DNA of 64,000 nucleotides, taken from contig NZ_CP034413.3 of NCBI RefSeq assembly GCF_005121165.3, positions 372,001 through 436,000 on the forward strand, in the 5' to 3' direction. Made by a program: the position numbers and the translations under genes. This stretch comes from Dysosmobacter welbionis (GTDB lineage: Bacteria > Bacillota > Clostridia > Oscillospirales > Oscillospiraceae). Shown one piece after another: positions 25,425-34,924 of this stretch. Position 1 is the first letter of the stretch, and every line of letters starts with the position of its first letter. The notes beneath the pieces are model-generated. The model ran no database searches, had not been told where the DNA came from, and saw only the letters and a program-made list of their open reading frames with translations.

Positions 25425-25617
25425 CTGACAGCCCTCATACACAGTCGCAGTCATATTTTATTGATTGTGATTCATAATAGAACTATAAAGCCAACGCCCA
25501 TTTTAATAATTATATCACTAATTATTCGTTGTGTGAAGCGAAAGTTGATGATTTAAGTGCGAACCCGCGACGCTCCCTTATATTAAAATAATAAGTAGAG
25601 ATTGGAGGGAGAGGATC

Positions 25618-25941
25618 ATGGACGATAACCGCCGCTATGAAGCGTTTGTGCGGAACCGCATCACAGAGCTGCGGGAACAGAAGGGCGTTTCTGAGCATCG
25701 GATGAGCCTGGAGCTTGGAAAGAGCGGCTCCTACATCAGAAGCATCACCAATGGAATTTCTATGCCCTCTCTCCGGGAGCTGTTCAACATCATGGAATAC
25801 TTTGATTTGACGCCAACTCTTTTCTTTGCTCCTATGGACGATCCGGATTCCCTGCGTGGGATCATAGGCAAGAAGCTGCTTGCCCTGCCGGATGAAGACT
25901 TGGAGAAAGTAGCTGTTTTTCTGGACTGGATCAGAAAATAA
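25618..25941 (+). CDS. XRE-family transcriptional regulator
   Basis: 107 aa. N-terminal helix-turn-helix, residues 10-65: ITELREQKGVSEHRMSLELG, KSGSYIRSITNGISMPSLRE, then the usual FNIMEYFDLTPTLFF. The C-terminal 35 residues (LPDEDLEKVAVFLDWIRK) probably serve dimerisation. GGAGGGAGAGG precedes the ATG. Transcribed away from the SLOG gene and the array, so it is a candidate regulator of both (inference). Confidence 0.85.
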   Translation: MDDNRRYEAFVRNRITELREQKGVSEHRMSLELGKSGSYIRSITNGISMPSLRELFNIMEYFDLTPTLFFAPMDDPDSLRGIIGKKLLALPDEDLEKVAVFLDWIRK

Positions 25942-26133
25942 CCGCTCCTACTGGCGTTTGACATGAAAAATATGCCGCTCAGTCAGTTCCTGATAGTTTC
26001 TGACATGGGCGGTTTCTTTTTTGCGCTCTTGGGGGAAAGAACTTCCGGCTATTGAAATTTCAAGCTCTTTCCACTAAAATGGATTTCATCGTCTGTTATC
26101 AACCGTTCCGATTACAAAGCGAGGTAGGAAAAA

Positions 26134-27276
26134 ATGAACCAAAAAGAAATCAATGAGCTGCGGCGCCGTTTTCGCCCGGAAAAAAGCGCCATCAGCCGTG
26201 TTTATGGATGCTATGTCAACAGCAGTAAAGAGATCGTTTCCGATCTGGACGAATCCCTGGGCATGATGCCGCAGGAGGAGTCCGAGAAGTATTTGAGCCT
26301 TTTGAAGAAGGGACTGTCCGGTTCCCTGGGGAAAAACCTCATTGATATCGTATTCTCCACTCAGCAGGTAGTGGACAGTGAGGAACACCGCCTGCTCACC
26401 ACACTGCGGGATTCCCAGCTTAAGGACAACGAGGCCCGCCAGACCTTTTACCACAAGGTAATTGACAGTCTGGACATGGGGGACAGCAGTTACCTGTTGC
26501 TCCTGACCTGTGACAGCTACGATGTTCCCCATCGGGGCAAGGATGATTCCCTGCAAGCGGATGCCTCGGATGAGGTGTTCACCTACATCGTCTGTGTTGT
26601 GTGCCCCATCAAGGAGGGCAAGGTAGAGTTGGGATATTTTCCCGGTGACAATGAATTCCACTGTGCTGCCGGGCAAACCGTCGCTCCTCCTGAGCTGGGT
26701 TTTCTCTTCCCGGCATTCGATGACCGGGCAGCAAATATCTATAACGCTCTCTTTTACAGCAGGAAGGCCAATGAAATTCACCAGGAGTTCATTGACGCGA
26801 TCTTCCATGTGGAAGCGCCGATGTCTGCCGTTGAGCAGAAGGAAGCATTCCAGTCAGCTCTGAGCGATGCGTTTGACTGCAGTCTGGAAGTGATGCAGAC
26901 TGTTCATGAACAGCTGCGTGAGAAAATCAAGGAGCACAGGGAGAGCAGGAGTTCGGAACCTCTGGAGATGAGTGCCTCAGAAATAGGGCAAATCCTTCAA
27001 AGCTGCGGGATTGCGGATGAACAGGTGGCAGCATTCCAGGAAAACTGCGGCGAGCAGTTTGGTTCGGGGGTTGTCCTGAATCCGGCAAACCTGATCGACA
27101 GCAGCCGCTTTGAGATCAAGACACCTGAGATCACCATTTCTGCTGATCCAGAGTATAGTTACCTGGTGGAAACTCAAATTATCAACGGGCGCAAGTACCT
27201 CCTAATCCCTACTGAAGATGGCGTGGAGGTCAACGGTTTTGCTGTCAGCATTACAGCTGCACAGAAAGACGATTAA
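26134..27276 (+). CDS. DUF4317 family protein
   Basis: 380 aa. Starts with NQKEINELRRRFRPEKSAIS and shows the conserved YGCYVNSSKEIVSDLDESLG segment typical of DUF4317, later TCDSYDVPHRGKDD and GFLFPAFDDRAANIYNALFY. A widespread Firmicutes cytoplasmic family without known biochemical role. Ribosome site AGGTAGG. A clear terminator follows at 27419-27449. It may be host DNA between array and conjugation genes, or cargo. Confidence 0.85.
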   Translation: MNQKEINELRRRFRPEKSAISRVYGCYVNSSKEIVSDLDESLGMMPQEESEKYLSLLKKGLSGSLGKNLIDIVFSTQQVVDSEEHRLLTTLRDSQLKDNEARQTFYHKVIDSLDMGDSSYLLLLTCDSYDVPHRGKDDSLQADASDEVFTYIVCVVCPIKEGKVELGYFPGDNEFHCAAGQTVAPPELGFLFPAFDDRAANIYNALFYSRKANEIHQEFIDAIFHVEAPMSAVEQKEAFQSALSDAFDCSLEVMQTVHEQLREKIKEHRESRSSEPLEMSASEIGQILQSCGIADEQVAAFQENCGEQFGSGVVLNPANLIDSSRFEIKTPEITISADPEYSYLVETQIINGRKYLLIPTEDGVEVNGFAVSITAAQKDD

Positions 27277-27418
27277 ATTTCAAAAGCCGGACACAACGCA
27301 AGGCGGTATAACCTTTAAGGCCAGATATTGTTTGTTATTTTCTGTCTTAAATAAAATCCTTAGAGTGGGCGCTTCTGGTTGGTTCATTATGAACCGGGAC
27401 TCGGTTCACATGATATGT

Positions 27419-27449
27419 AGACCCTCCCCTTGGCGGGAGGGTCTGCTTT
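27419..27449 (+). terminator. Rho-independent terminator after DUF4317
   Basis: Perfect ten-base stem (AGACCCTCCC with GGGAGGGTCT, 27419-27428 and 27435-27444), six-base loop, then GCTTTTT. It separates the plus-strand DUF4317 gene from the minus-strand conjugation genes. Confidence 0.85.
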
Positions 27450-27456
27450 TTACAGG

Positions 27457-27678
27457 CTATCTCACCAGACGGTTTCTTGCTTCCAGTGCTGATGCGCAGT
27501 CATGGCCTGTCAAATACTGTGCCGCATCCAGCCATTCCTGTTCGCTGCATGCACCTAAAGGGATCGCGGCAGTGAGCCTGTGCAGCCGTTCACTTTGCTG
27601 GAACAGCCGAAGATCAGAAAGAATTCCGCATCCCATTTGATAAGCCAAATAATCCAGTAGATCGATCTCAACCAGCAT
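27457..27678 (-). CDS. Small hypothetical ICE protein
   Basis: 73 aa, helical, starting LVEIDLLDYLAYQMGCGILS and containing CSEQEWLDAAQYLTGHDCAS. No family recognised. Last gene of the minus-strand conjugation block before the convergent DUF4317 gene. Preceded by CGGAGGTGTCCA. Confidence 0.55.
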   Translation of the reverse strand: MLVEIDLLDYLAYQMGCGILSDLRLFQQSERLHRLTAAIPLGACSEQEWLDAAQYLTGHDCASALEARNRLVR

Positions 27679-27690
27679 TGGACACCTCCG

Positions 27691-27945
27691 TCATACCACA
27701 TGATACAGATTGGAAGTAAGACTCCCATTCTCCCGCCAGCGTGGGTCCTTTTGCAGCAGACCAGCCCTGCAGAGATCATCCAGTGCCCGCTTGACCGTAG
27801 AGCGGGAAAGCCCCAACTCCAGAGCAATGGTTCTGATGGCCGGCCAGCAGCGTCCCTCGCTGTCTGCCCGATCCTTGAGGTACATATAGACGCTCTTGGC
27901 TCTGTGGCTTAGATTGGAATTGTAGATATTTCTAAAGCTGTTCAT
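27691..27945 (-). CDS. Helix-turn-helix protein of the ICE
   Basis: 84 aa from the ATG at 27945 (GGAGGG upstream); the longer frame to 27963 overlaps the VirD4 gene. Winged-helix of the replication-initiator-associated type: AKSVYMYLKDRADSEGRCWP, then IALELGLSRSTVKRALDDLC, and a wing ending SLTSNLYHVV. Such proteins are common beside VirD4 in Firmicutes ICEs and may regulate transfer genes. Confidence 0.75.
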   Translation of the reverse strand: MNSFRNIYNSNLSHRAKSVYMYLKDRADSEGRCWPAIRTIALELGLSRSTVKRALDDLCRAGLLQKDPRWRENGSLTSNLYHVV

Positions 27946-27959
27946 TCTGTTTCCCTCCG

Positions 27960-29774
27960 TCAAGGCCGAAATACCGTTTTGCGGGAATCCGGTGCGGCCT
28001 GAATTCCCTGAGCCATACCGCCAGCGGATGTGCCGCCTCCCTGCGGCTGCTCACTATCCATTACAATCGTCCCATAGTGGCGGCGGATGATGGACTCCTC
28101 CAACTCCTGTTTGTCAGCATAGGCAACGAACCGCTGGGCCTTCTCCGGTACTTCATAGGGCATGCCGAACCGGATGCCCCAGTCAAGGAACAGCCGCAGT
28201 TTGACCTTCATTGGGTGGACGCCGGTCTTGGCCACAATAAAGCTGCCCTTGGGCATGGACTTAAGTTCATCCGGGGTCATGAGGGGACGCTCCATCATCT
28301 GGAGGGACTGGCTGGGATCGTTTTTTCCGCGGGAGATACTGCCGCTCATTACCGTCCGGCTGCCCAAAGATTTGGACAGTTCCACCGCGGTCTGACTGGC
28401 CGGGGCGAAGCCGCCGTAAAGGTTGACCTGGCAGTTGTCCACGATGATCTCAGAGCCCTCTTTTCCATAGTTTTTCTGCAGCTGTCCCGTAATGCTCTGG
28501 ACGATAGGCACCAGCATGAGTCCTCTGGACCGGGAGGCGGAAAACATCAGTTCCAGCGACTGAATGGGCGGGCAGGTGCCCAACTCGTCCGCGAAGAAGA
28601 CCACCCGGTTCTTGAGCCGGCCGCCGTTCTCGTCGGCCACAGTGAGGATCTCCCGATACAGGTTTTGGAGGATCAGGCTGACCATAAAATACTTGGTCTG
28701 GTCCTCCTCGGGCAGTACGATAAAGATGGCGGATTTCTCATTGCAAAACTTCTCCGCGTCAATGGCGGTGTCAAAGCAGAGGATCTGCTCCATCTCCGAG
28801 TCGAGGAAGGCGTTTAGGCGGGACAGTACCGTTGAGATTACGGAGGCCATGGCCTGCTCCGCCGTGTTGAGGGCGGACCCGGCAAACCAGCGGGCCTTAT
28901 GATTAGGCGGGAGCTTTTCCAGCAGGAGCTGGAACTGATTCTTTCCCTTCACCCGGCTGGGGGCCAGCAGTTCCTGCACCAACTTGAACACCGACACGAT
29001 GTGGCGCTTTTCAATGGGATTGCCGTCCGCGTCCTCGGTGGGCAGGTACTCGGCCACCAGCAGGAACATGGCAGTCAGAAGGCCCTCGGCGGAATCGTAG
29101 AAAAAAGCATTCTGCCCATACTGGGCGCTGTCGCCGCCGCTGGTGTTGATGAGGGTCTTGGCGAGGATCTTGGAGTATTTCTCTGCCTTGGCCTTTGCCG
29201 CCAGGTTTTTGGGGTCGGCTTTATAGATATCCATGTACTTGTTGATCAGATGAAGCAGGTTGTTGCCGTCCGAGCGGGTGGGATTACGCAGATCCAACAC
29301 GGCGATTTGGTATCCGTAGCAGTCCTTGGCAATACCGGCATAATTGCGGAACAGGTCGCCCTTGGTATCCGTGCAGAGGAAGGACATCCCGCTGGCGAGG
29401 GCATATTCGATGTTGGGGTACAAAAAGAACGCGGTCTTTCCGGCGCCGCTGGCGGCGGTGACCATGGCGTGGATGTCATCGGTGTCCACCAGAGCTGTAA
29501 CATGGTCTTTGGGCCCTTCGCAGCCAAGGACAAGGCCCTGCTTTTCCGGCAGATGCTCTCCCTTGCGCCACAGCTCTGGTTCAAAAGGGACATGGGCATA
29601 GGTCTGCCGAATCTCCTGTTTGGTAGCCCAGCGTGCGGTTCCGTGCTGGCCGTCGCCCACAGTCTTGGATTTGATTCCGTCAAGGGTATAGTAATGGGAG
29701 AGAAACGCGAGGCCGCCGATCACGAGAAACATGATGGCGCCTACCACGATAAGTGTTATAACTTGCGTTGGCAC
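27960..29774 (-). CDS. VirD4/TraG-type conjugative coupling protein
   Basis: 604 aa. One membrane helix at residues 4-26, Walker A ASGAGKT at 108-114, Walker B region RVVFFADELGTCP near 400, and the TraG/TraD C-terminal segment with FAPASQTAVELSKSLGSRTV. It is the inner-membrane ATPase that links the relaxase-DNA complex to the type IV secretion channel. Only one membrane helix instead of the usual two, as in several Gram-positive elements. AGGAGGATC precedes the ATG. Confidence 0.95.
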   Translation of the reverse strand: MPTQVITLIVVGAIMFLVIGGLAFLSHYYTLDGIKSKTVGDGQHGTARWATKQEIRQTYAHVPFEPELWRKGEHLPEKQGLVLGCEGPKDHVTALVDTDDIHAMVTAASGAGKTAFFLYPNIEYALASGMSFLCTDTKGDLFRNYAGIAKDCYGYQIAVLDLRNPTRSDGNNLLHLINKYMDIYKADPKNLAAKAKAEKYSKILAKTLINTSGGDSAQYGQNAFFYDSAEGLLTAMFLLVAEYLPTEDADGNPIEKRHIVSVFKLVQELLAPSRVKGKNQFQLLLEKLPPNHKARWFAGSALNTAEQAMASVISTVLSRLNAFLDSEMEQILCFDTAIDAEKFCNEKSAIFIVLPEEDQTKYFMVSLILQNLYREILTVADENGGRLKNRVVFFADELGTCPPIQSLELMFSASRSRGLMLVPIVQSITGQLQKNYGKEGSEIIVDNCQVNLYGGFAPASQTAVELSKSLGSRTVMSGSISRGKNDPSQSLQMMERPLMTPDELKSMPKGSFIVAKTGVHPMKVKLRLFLDWGIRFGMPYEVPEKAQRFVAYADKQELEESIIRRHYGTIVMDSEQPQGGGTSAGGMAQGIQAAPDSRKTVFRP

Positions 29775-29868
29775 ATGATCCTCCTTTTGATATCTACGCC
29801 TTAATATCAGAAGGGGATGTTCAGTTTTCGCTTTGTCTGCTATAATAAATTGGTATGAGGTGATTGCT

Positions 29869-30036
29869 TTGATTTGCGCATGTGACCATTGCTACTATCT
29901 GTTTGAGGCGCCGGAACTGCCGGAGCAATGCCCGGACTGTGGAAAGCAGGCAACCCGGCCAGCCAATAAGCAGGAGCGGGCAGAATATCTCAGCAGACAA
30001 ACAAGCAGCCAGGAAGATGCGGAGGAGTGGGACTGA
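29869..30036 (+). CDS. Small zinc-ribbon protein, opposite strand to the ICE genes
   Basis: About 55 aa from a TTG at 29869 with GAGG eight bases upstream; in-frame ATG at 29833 lacks a site. Two knuckles, CACDHC and CPDCGK, make a rubredoxin-like zinc ribbon, followed by a charged tail (ANKQERAEYLSRQTSSQEDA). TATAAT at 29841-29846 may be its -10 box. It points against the surrounding genes and converges on the primase. Confidence 0.6.
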   Translation: MICACDHCYYLFEAPELPEQCPDCGKQATRPANKQERAEYLSRQTSSQEDAEEWD

Positions 30037-30064
30037 GCCATTCCTCCGCTTTGCTGTTTCAGGC

Positions 30065-31510
30065 TTAGGCCATCACTGGCTCAGTTTCCCTCTGGGTCTT
30101 TTCCTCTTTCTGCCGCCGTTTGATCTCGTCGGCCTCGTACTTGACCGGCACCTTGGCACAGGAGATGGCCAGCTCCAGCCATGCGCTGGCCACCTCTTTT
30201 TTCTCTGCCTGGGTACGGATACCCTGGCGATTGTTCTTGGCCAATACGCTTTGGAATTGCATGGCGATCTCATCCGCCCGGTTCTTGAGGATACTCCGGT
30301 TCTGGTGAGGCAGGATGTGGCTTTCTAAAAACCGGACTCCCTGCTCAACGGTCAGCGCGGTACCCATCTGTTTGCACTCCCGCAGCACCACCGAGAGGGA
30401 CAGCGCCGCCATGGTTTCCATGTGCTCCATCGCCTGGTCAAAGCGTCCCCAATGAAGGTCGTTCCGGTACTGCAGGAGCAGGCCGGGGATTTGATAAGCC
30501 GCCCGGTCCGGCTGAACTTCCTTGCACCTGGTCCCGATTCGCTGGCAGACGAGGTCTGCCGCCACAAACTGCGGATGCTCCTCGGCGGGCTGTGCCTCCA
30601 GTCCATGCCGTGCTTTCAGATCCTCGTCCCAGTCTTTGTATTCGGATTGCAGCGGGGCAATTTGAGAATAGCCATGCTCCCGCAGAACATCCGAGAGCCG
30701 GCCGACGGCCTCAATTCCGGCAGCGTCGTGGTCCAGGCAGAGGATGGTTTTCCGCAGATTTGGATTTTTCTCCAGCATCCACAGCATGGCATGTTCCGCC
30801 GTACCACAGAGAGCCACATAGCTGTGCTGCTGCCAGCCGTCCGGGTACAGGGTGAGAAAGGCAAGCAGATCGATGGGGGCCTCGAATACATAGAGACGGT
30901 CGCTGGTACCGACCCAGTGGAAACTGCACCGGGGATCACTGCCCTCTATGTTGCCCCGGTAGCTTTTGCCTTGGGTATAGAGCCCCCGCTTGTGGGCATG
31001 ACGGGCAACGCCGCGTTCATCGAATCCGACGAACACGGCGTTGTGATACACCTTTGTCTGATCTATGGACAATTCCCGGCTCTCATAGATCAGTCCCTTC
31101 TGTGCGAAAGCGCTTAGTACCTCCCGGCTGATGTGCCTCTGCTGGAGCAGATAAGCATATACCCGCCGCATGGCCTGGTTTGAGGGAGGCAGGGCAAATT
31201 CCTTTGGCGGCTCTTTTTCTTTTTTCTCCGCCGGTATATACACCTCCCCCTGTTCACCATTGAGCAGACGGGTCACTGCTTCAGGGTAAGTCAGGCCGTA
31301 GAAATTTTGGACAAAGGAGATTGCATGGCCACCCCTTTCTGCAGCATGATCATACCACTCATTCCCATGCACAGTAATACTGTGATCTGAGGTGAGGCGT
31401 TTGTCCTGGCCGGAGGAGATGAGTTTCTCTCCCTGCCGGCGCAGGAACTCCACCAGGTCAACGGAGTTGGCACGGAGTTTTTGGTCCTCTGTGAAGTGGA
31501 TATATGGCAC
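30065..31510 (-). CDS. DUF3991/Toprim primase-like protein
   Basis: 481 aa. Residues 10-75 are zinc-finger/CHC2-like with ITVHGNEWYDHAAERGGHAI, 115-185 are DUF3991, and 205-300 form a Toprim domain: VFEAPIDLLAFLTLYP with the catalytic Glu and ILCLDHDAAGIEAVG with the DxD pair. The C-terminal third is helical. Such proteins prime or process the transferred strand in ICEs. The gene starts directly after a hairpin with a T-run (31529-31555). Confidence 0.9.
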   Translation of the reverse strand: MPYIHFTEDQKLRANSVDLVEFLRRQGEKLISSGQDKRLTSDHSITVHGNEWYDHAAERGGHAISFVQNFYGLTYPEAVTRLLNGEQGEVYIPAEKKEKEPPKEFALPPSNQAMRRVYAYLLQQRHISREVLSAFAQKGLIYESRELSIDQTKVYHNAVFVGFDERGVARHAHKRGLYTQGKSYRGNIEGSDPRCSFHWVGTSDRLYVFEAPIDLLAFLTLYPDGWQQHSYVALCGTAEHAMLWMLEKNPNLRKTILCLDHDAAGIEAVGRLSDVLREHGYSQIAPLQSEYKDWDEDLKARHGLEAQPAEEHPQFVAADLVCQRIGTRCKEVQPDRAAYQIPGLLLQYRNDLHWGRFDQAMEHMETMAALSLSVVLRECKQMGTALTVEQGVRFLESHILPHQNRSILKNRADEIAMQFQSVLAKNNRQGIRTQAEKKEVASAWLELAISCAKVPVKYEADEIKRRQKEEKTQRETEPVMA

Positions 31511-31528
31511 GCTACATCCCTCCTTATC

Positions 31529-31555
31529 AAAAAAGAGACCGCAGTATGCGGCCTC
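31529..31555 (-). terminator. Terminator/attenuator hairpin just upstream of the primase
   Basis: Minus strand: GAGGCCGCA / TGCGGTCTC stem (31555-31535, one G-T pair) followed by six T. The ribosome site AAGGAGG of the primase starts five bases later. Ends the relaxase transcript or limits primase expression. Confidence 0.7.
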
Positions 31556-31559
31556 TCAA

Positions 31560-31905
31560 ATCTGTGTTAATTCATTCGGTTGGTTGGCATCTTTCGGAGC
31601 TCTTGGACTTGATCCCAACGCCCATAGACCACAGCGATAGTGTGACTGGAAAGGTGCCTGAAAGGGTAACTGAAAAAGAGAAAAAGATTTCAGAACTTCT
31701 TGTTGAAGCTCCAGAGGCTATTAATGGGAGTCCGCAGGTTCATACCTCATATGCCTCTCACTGATTCCTTCCCTTGAGTTTCCGGTGGAACAGAACAGGT
31801 CTGCACGGGATTGGCTTTTGCCTTTTCAGCCCTTGAATGCCTTTTGGCTGCGCCAATAAAATCTGCTGTTTAAACTGCACTTTCTGTTTCAAAAGATTAC
31901 CTCCC
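31560..31905. other. Region without a convincing gene between primase and relaxase
   Basis: About 345 bases. On the minus strand a TTG at 31893 with GGAGG upstream opens a 45-codon basic ORF (KQKVQFKQQILLAQPKGIQG...). One frame over there is also a protein-like stretch (FIGAAKRHSRAEKAKANPVQ) that stops at 31758. Plus-strand 31504-31764 is open too but begins inside the primase start. I could not decide which, if any, is translated; a decayed small gene is likely. Confidence 0.4.
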
Positions 31906-34902
31906 TTATAGCTGCATTTCCGGCTCATGGTCATCCGCCTTGTGGCCCTGAGCGATCTTCTTCGCCTTGATTTTTCGTAGGAGCTTCCGATCCACCGCGA
32001 CCCGAACGCCACCGGAGGGCGGTGGTTGGTTTTGCTCCTGGAAAATGTTGGCCAGATGGTGGAACAGCGAAATGACGGCCGCCACAGGAGGCTGGCCCAA
32101 GCGGTCATCCATGTGTTTCAGGAAATATTGAGCATATTCATTGCCCTGATCCGCTGCCAGCTGGAACCACTTGATCGCACTGGATCTATCTTTTGGGACC
32201 TCCTTCCCAAGCAGATAGAGCTTGCCGAGGGCATACTGGGCGTATTGATTGCCCTGTTCCGCTGCGGCGGTGAGCCAGCGGATGGCGGCTTTCACATCCT
32301 TTGGCGCATCTTCCCCCTGGAGCAGCAGCTTGCCCAGCCGGTACTGCGCAAACTGATTACCCCGGCCTGCTGACCGCTTCAGCAGACTTAGTGCTTTTAC
32401 GCTGTCTTTGGGTGCATCTTCTCCTGTGAGATAGACCAGAGCCAGGGCGTATTCCGCATACCCGTTCTCCTGTTTGGCCGCGGCAGTAAGCCAGCGGATG
32501 GCGGTTATTACATCCTTTGGGATACCGTCGTCTCCCTTCAGCAGCAGTTTTCCCAGGCGGTACTGGGCAAACTGGTTCCCAAGTTCCGCAGCGTATGTGA
32601 GCCATTTCAGTGCGGCCGCCGGGTCTCTGGGCAGGGCTGCGTCACCGGCAAGATACAGCTTGCCAAGAGCAAAGGCGGCGAAGCTGTTTTCCTTCGTTGC
32701 CGCAAGTGTGAACAGAGCCACCGCCTTTTGAATGTCTTTTTCCACGCCCTGACCATCCCGATAGATTTTGCCGAGCGCGTATTGAGCACAGTCCTGGCCG
32801 GCTTCCGCCGCCTTTGTCAGCCGCTCCAATGCCTGGGCTGTCTGCTCCGGTGTAGAGGATGGATCATTGAAAATCATCCGGGCCAGTTGGTACTGCGCGT
32901 GGGGATTGTCCAGTTTGGACGCCTGTTCAAACCACTCCCTGGCTGCCGTCTCATCTTTACCAGTCCCTACACCATGGAGGAGCATCCATCCGATGCGGTA
33001 CTGCAATTTATCGTCATGGCTCTGCTGTTCCAATTCGAGAAATCCGGCGAAGGCTTGCCGGTACCACTGTTCCGACGCTTCGGCGTCCTTCTCACAGCCA
33101 ATGCCGTCCCGATACATCTTTCCTAACTCGTAGGCGGCATAGGGGAAGTCCTGCTGTGCGGAGGCTGTGTATAACTCCAGCGCCCGCGCATCGTCCTGTT
33201 CCACACCCTGTCCACGGCGAAACAGGCCGGCAAGGGAATATTGCGCATACTTGTACCCTTTGTCTGCGGAAAGTTGGAACCACCGGGCGGCATCACCATA
33301 GTCCTGCTCACAGCCGAGGCCCGCGGCATACAGTTTGCCGATCCGGTACTCCGCATAGCGTTTTTTCTTCTGCCTCTCAACAGCATAGAAAGCGGCCAGC
33401 GCCTTGCTGTACCACACATGGGCGGCCTGCATATCAATCTTCCGGCCCAGCCCGTCCGCAAGCATCCGGCCCAGATCGTGCATGGCCAGCGCATTGCCTT
33501 TTTGCGCCTCCTGTTGGAACAGGGTAAACGCCTGCTCAAGATCCTGGGGCTGATCCTTGCCGCCAAACAAACAGCGGCGGGCCAGGCGGTACTCATCGCT
33601 CCAGTTCATCTGCGCTTTGGCTGGCGCAGACACCGTTTTGTCTGGGACATCGTCCGGTGGGGACTCCGAGAAATCATTCCAGTCATTATCAGGCTGGGGC
33701 GCCTCCGGCAGCGGCGCTTCTTCCTGGTCCTCCACAGGGACACGGTCTTGCTGGTCATCTGGATGGAAAACCTGCTGGCGCGCCCCCAGTGTTACCGCTT
33801 CCTCAATGACGATGTTTTTGATCCGCTTGAATGCCTTCTGCTGGGAAAGGGGAAGGCGTGGAGGCAGGTCATCCTTGTAGGTACGCAGCACATCTTCCCG
33901 CAGCTCATACCACAGGGCATAGGCTGCGGCGACACATGGCTCTTTGGCCAGCTCGTCCACAATCTCATCCACTACAGCCTTCAGCGGAGCCTTGAGGTAG
34001 CCGTACTGCTTCCGGCCTCCGGTGTGCCGCAGGCGTTCCGCCAGATGCTCCATGAGCTTCTCCATGCGGTGGTTGACCACGGCGCCGCTCCACATCTGTT
34101 CAATTAACTGCTCCAGCATAGAGCGGGCATCCTCATTCAGCGTGTCCCTACTCTGGGTCTGCTGCTGGTAAAGCTCTGTCAGCTCCTGCCGGAAGATCTC
34201 TTTTGCCAGTCCCGACTTGATTTGGGCGATGCCCTGCGTGGTGAGAAAGCCTTTCGACGGATCGGCGCTGTAGCAGACCATGTGGATATGGGGATGGTGT
34301 GCTTCATCATGGAATGCAGCGTACCACCGAAAATCCTCCCAGGGGATCTTCATCGCCTCCGCCATTTCCATGGCATACTCGGAGAGCAGTGCTTTCCATT
34401 CTTCCGCCTTATCATAGCCGAGACGGGCAGCGTCTTCCCGCCGCAGAGAGATGATGGGCAGCCACACATTACCGGGGTGGGCCGCGACCGCTTCCGCTAC
34501 CTGCGCCAGTACGAGCTGATCTTCCTCACCGGTAAACAATCCATGGGAACCGACGCGCTGGGCGCGGGGGCGGGTGGCGATGTACTTCAGATAGTTATCC
34601 TTCTTGGCGATCTGGTTATAGTTGTCCTCCAGAGCGCGAGTGATGAACTCCGATGCGTTGGTGCGTGTCGGCTCGGCCGCATAGTCCTCGTATTCAAACA
34701 TCCCACGGCTGAGCGGGAAGTCCCGCAGGATCTGTTCCACCATCTTTTTCTGCTTTGAGGTGGCCGGCCACTCACTGCGTCCCGGATCGATGCGCTCCAC
34801 ACCATTCCGTGTGGCCATATATTTCACATAGTTTTCAAGATGAGCGGTGGCGGAGGAGGTACCGCCCTTGATGTAGGGGCACTTGAAAATCAGGCGCGGC
34901 AC
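31906..34902 (-). CDS. MobP-type relaxase fused to about 13 Sel1 repeats
   Basis: 998 aa. Residues 1-330 are the relaxase: two YxKYxATR motifs (26-32 and 104-111) and the metal-binding HHPHIH at 202-207, as in MobP3/MobL-type enzymes of Firmicutes ICEs. This domain nicks oriT and stays on the 5' end. Residues 380-435 are an acidic, Pro-rich linker. Residues 438-935 hold about 13 Sel1/TPR-like repeats of 36-38 residues (QYALGKIYRDGQGVEKDIQK, QYRLGKLLLQGEDAPKDVKA). The C-terminus is basic. The repeats probably give a protein-binding surface for relaxosome or coupling-protein contacts (inference). Confidence 0.9.
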   Translation of the reverse strand: MPRLIFKCPYIKGGTSSATAHLENYVKYMATRNGVERIDPGRSEWPATSKQKKMVEQILRDFPLSRGMFEYEDYAAEPTRTNASEFITRALEDNYNQIAKKDNYLKYIATRPRAQRVGSHGLFTGEEDQLVLAQVAEAVAAHPGNVWLPIISLRREDAARLGYDKAEEWKALLSEYAMEMAEAMKIPWEDFRWYAAFHDEAHHPHIHMVCYSADPSKGFLTTQGIAQIKSGLAKEIFRQELTELYQQQTQSRDTLNEDARSMLEQLIEQMWSGAVVNHRMEKLMEHLAERLRHTGGRKQYGYLKAPLKAVVDEIVDELAKEPCVAAAYALWYELREDVLRTYKDDLPPRLPLSQQKAFKRIKNIVIEEAVTLGARQQVFHPDDQQDRVPVEDQEEAPLPEAPQPDNDWNDFSESPPDDVPDKTVSAPAKAQMNWSDEYRLARRCLFGGKDQPQDLEQAFTLFQQEAQKGNALAMHDLGRMLADGLGRKIDMQAAHVWYSKALAAFYAVERQKKKRYAEYRIGKLYAAGLGCEQDYGDAARWFQLSADKGYKYAQYSLAGLFRRGQGVEQDDARALELYTASAQQDFPYAAYELGKMYRDGIGCEKDAEASEQWYRQAFAGFLELEQQSHDDKLQYRIGWMLLHGVGTGKDETAAREWFEQASKLDNPHAQYQLARMIFNDPSSTPEQTAQALERLTKAAEAGQDCAQYALGKIYRDGQGVEKDIQKAVALFTLAATKENSFAAFALGKLYLAGDAALPRDPAAALKWLTYAAELGNQFAQYRLGKLLLKGDDGIPKDVITAIRWLTAAAKQENGYAEYALALVYLTGEDAPKDSVKALSLLKRSAGRGNQFAQYRLGKLLLQGEDAPKDVKAAIRWLTAAAEQGNQYAQYALGKLYLLGKEVPKDRSSAIKWFQLAADQGNEYAQYFLKHMDDRLGQPPVAAVISLFHHLANIFQEQNQPPPSGGVRVAVDRKLLRKIKAKKIAQGHKADDHEPEMQL

Positions 34903-34924
34903 AGACTGTCACCACCTTTGTGCA

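Noticed and set aside
28899-29804. Plus-strand ORF of 301 codons opposite VirD4
   Set aside because: Complement of a clear VirD4 gene with Walker motifs; no start signal of its own.
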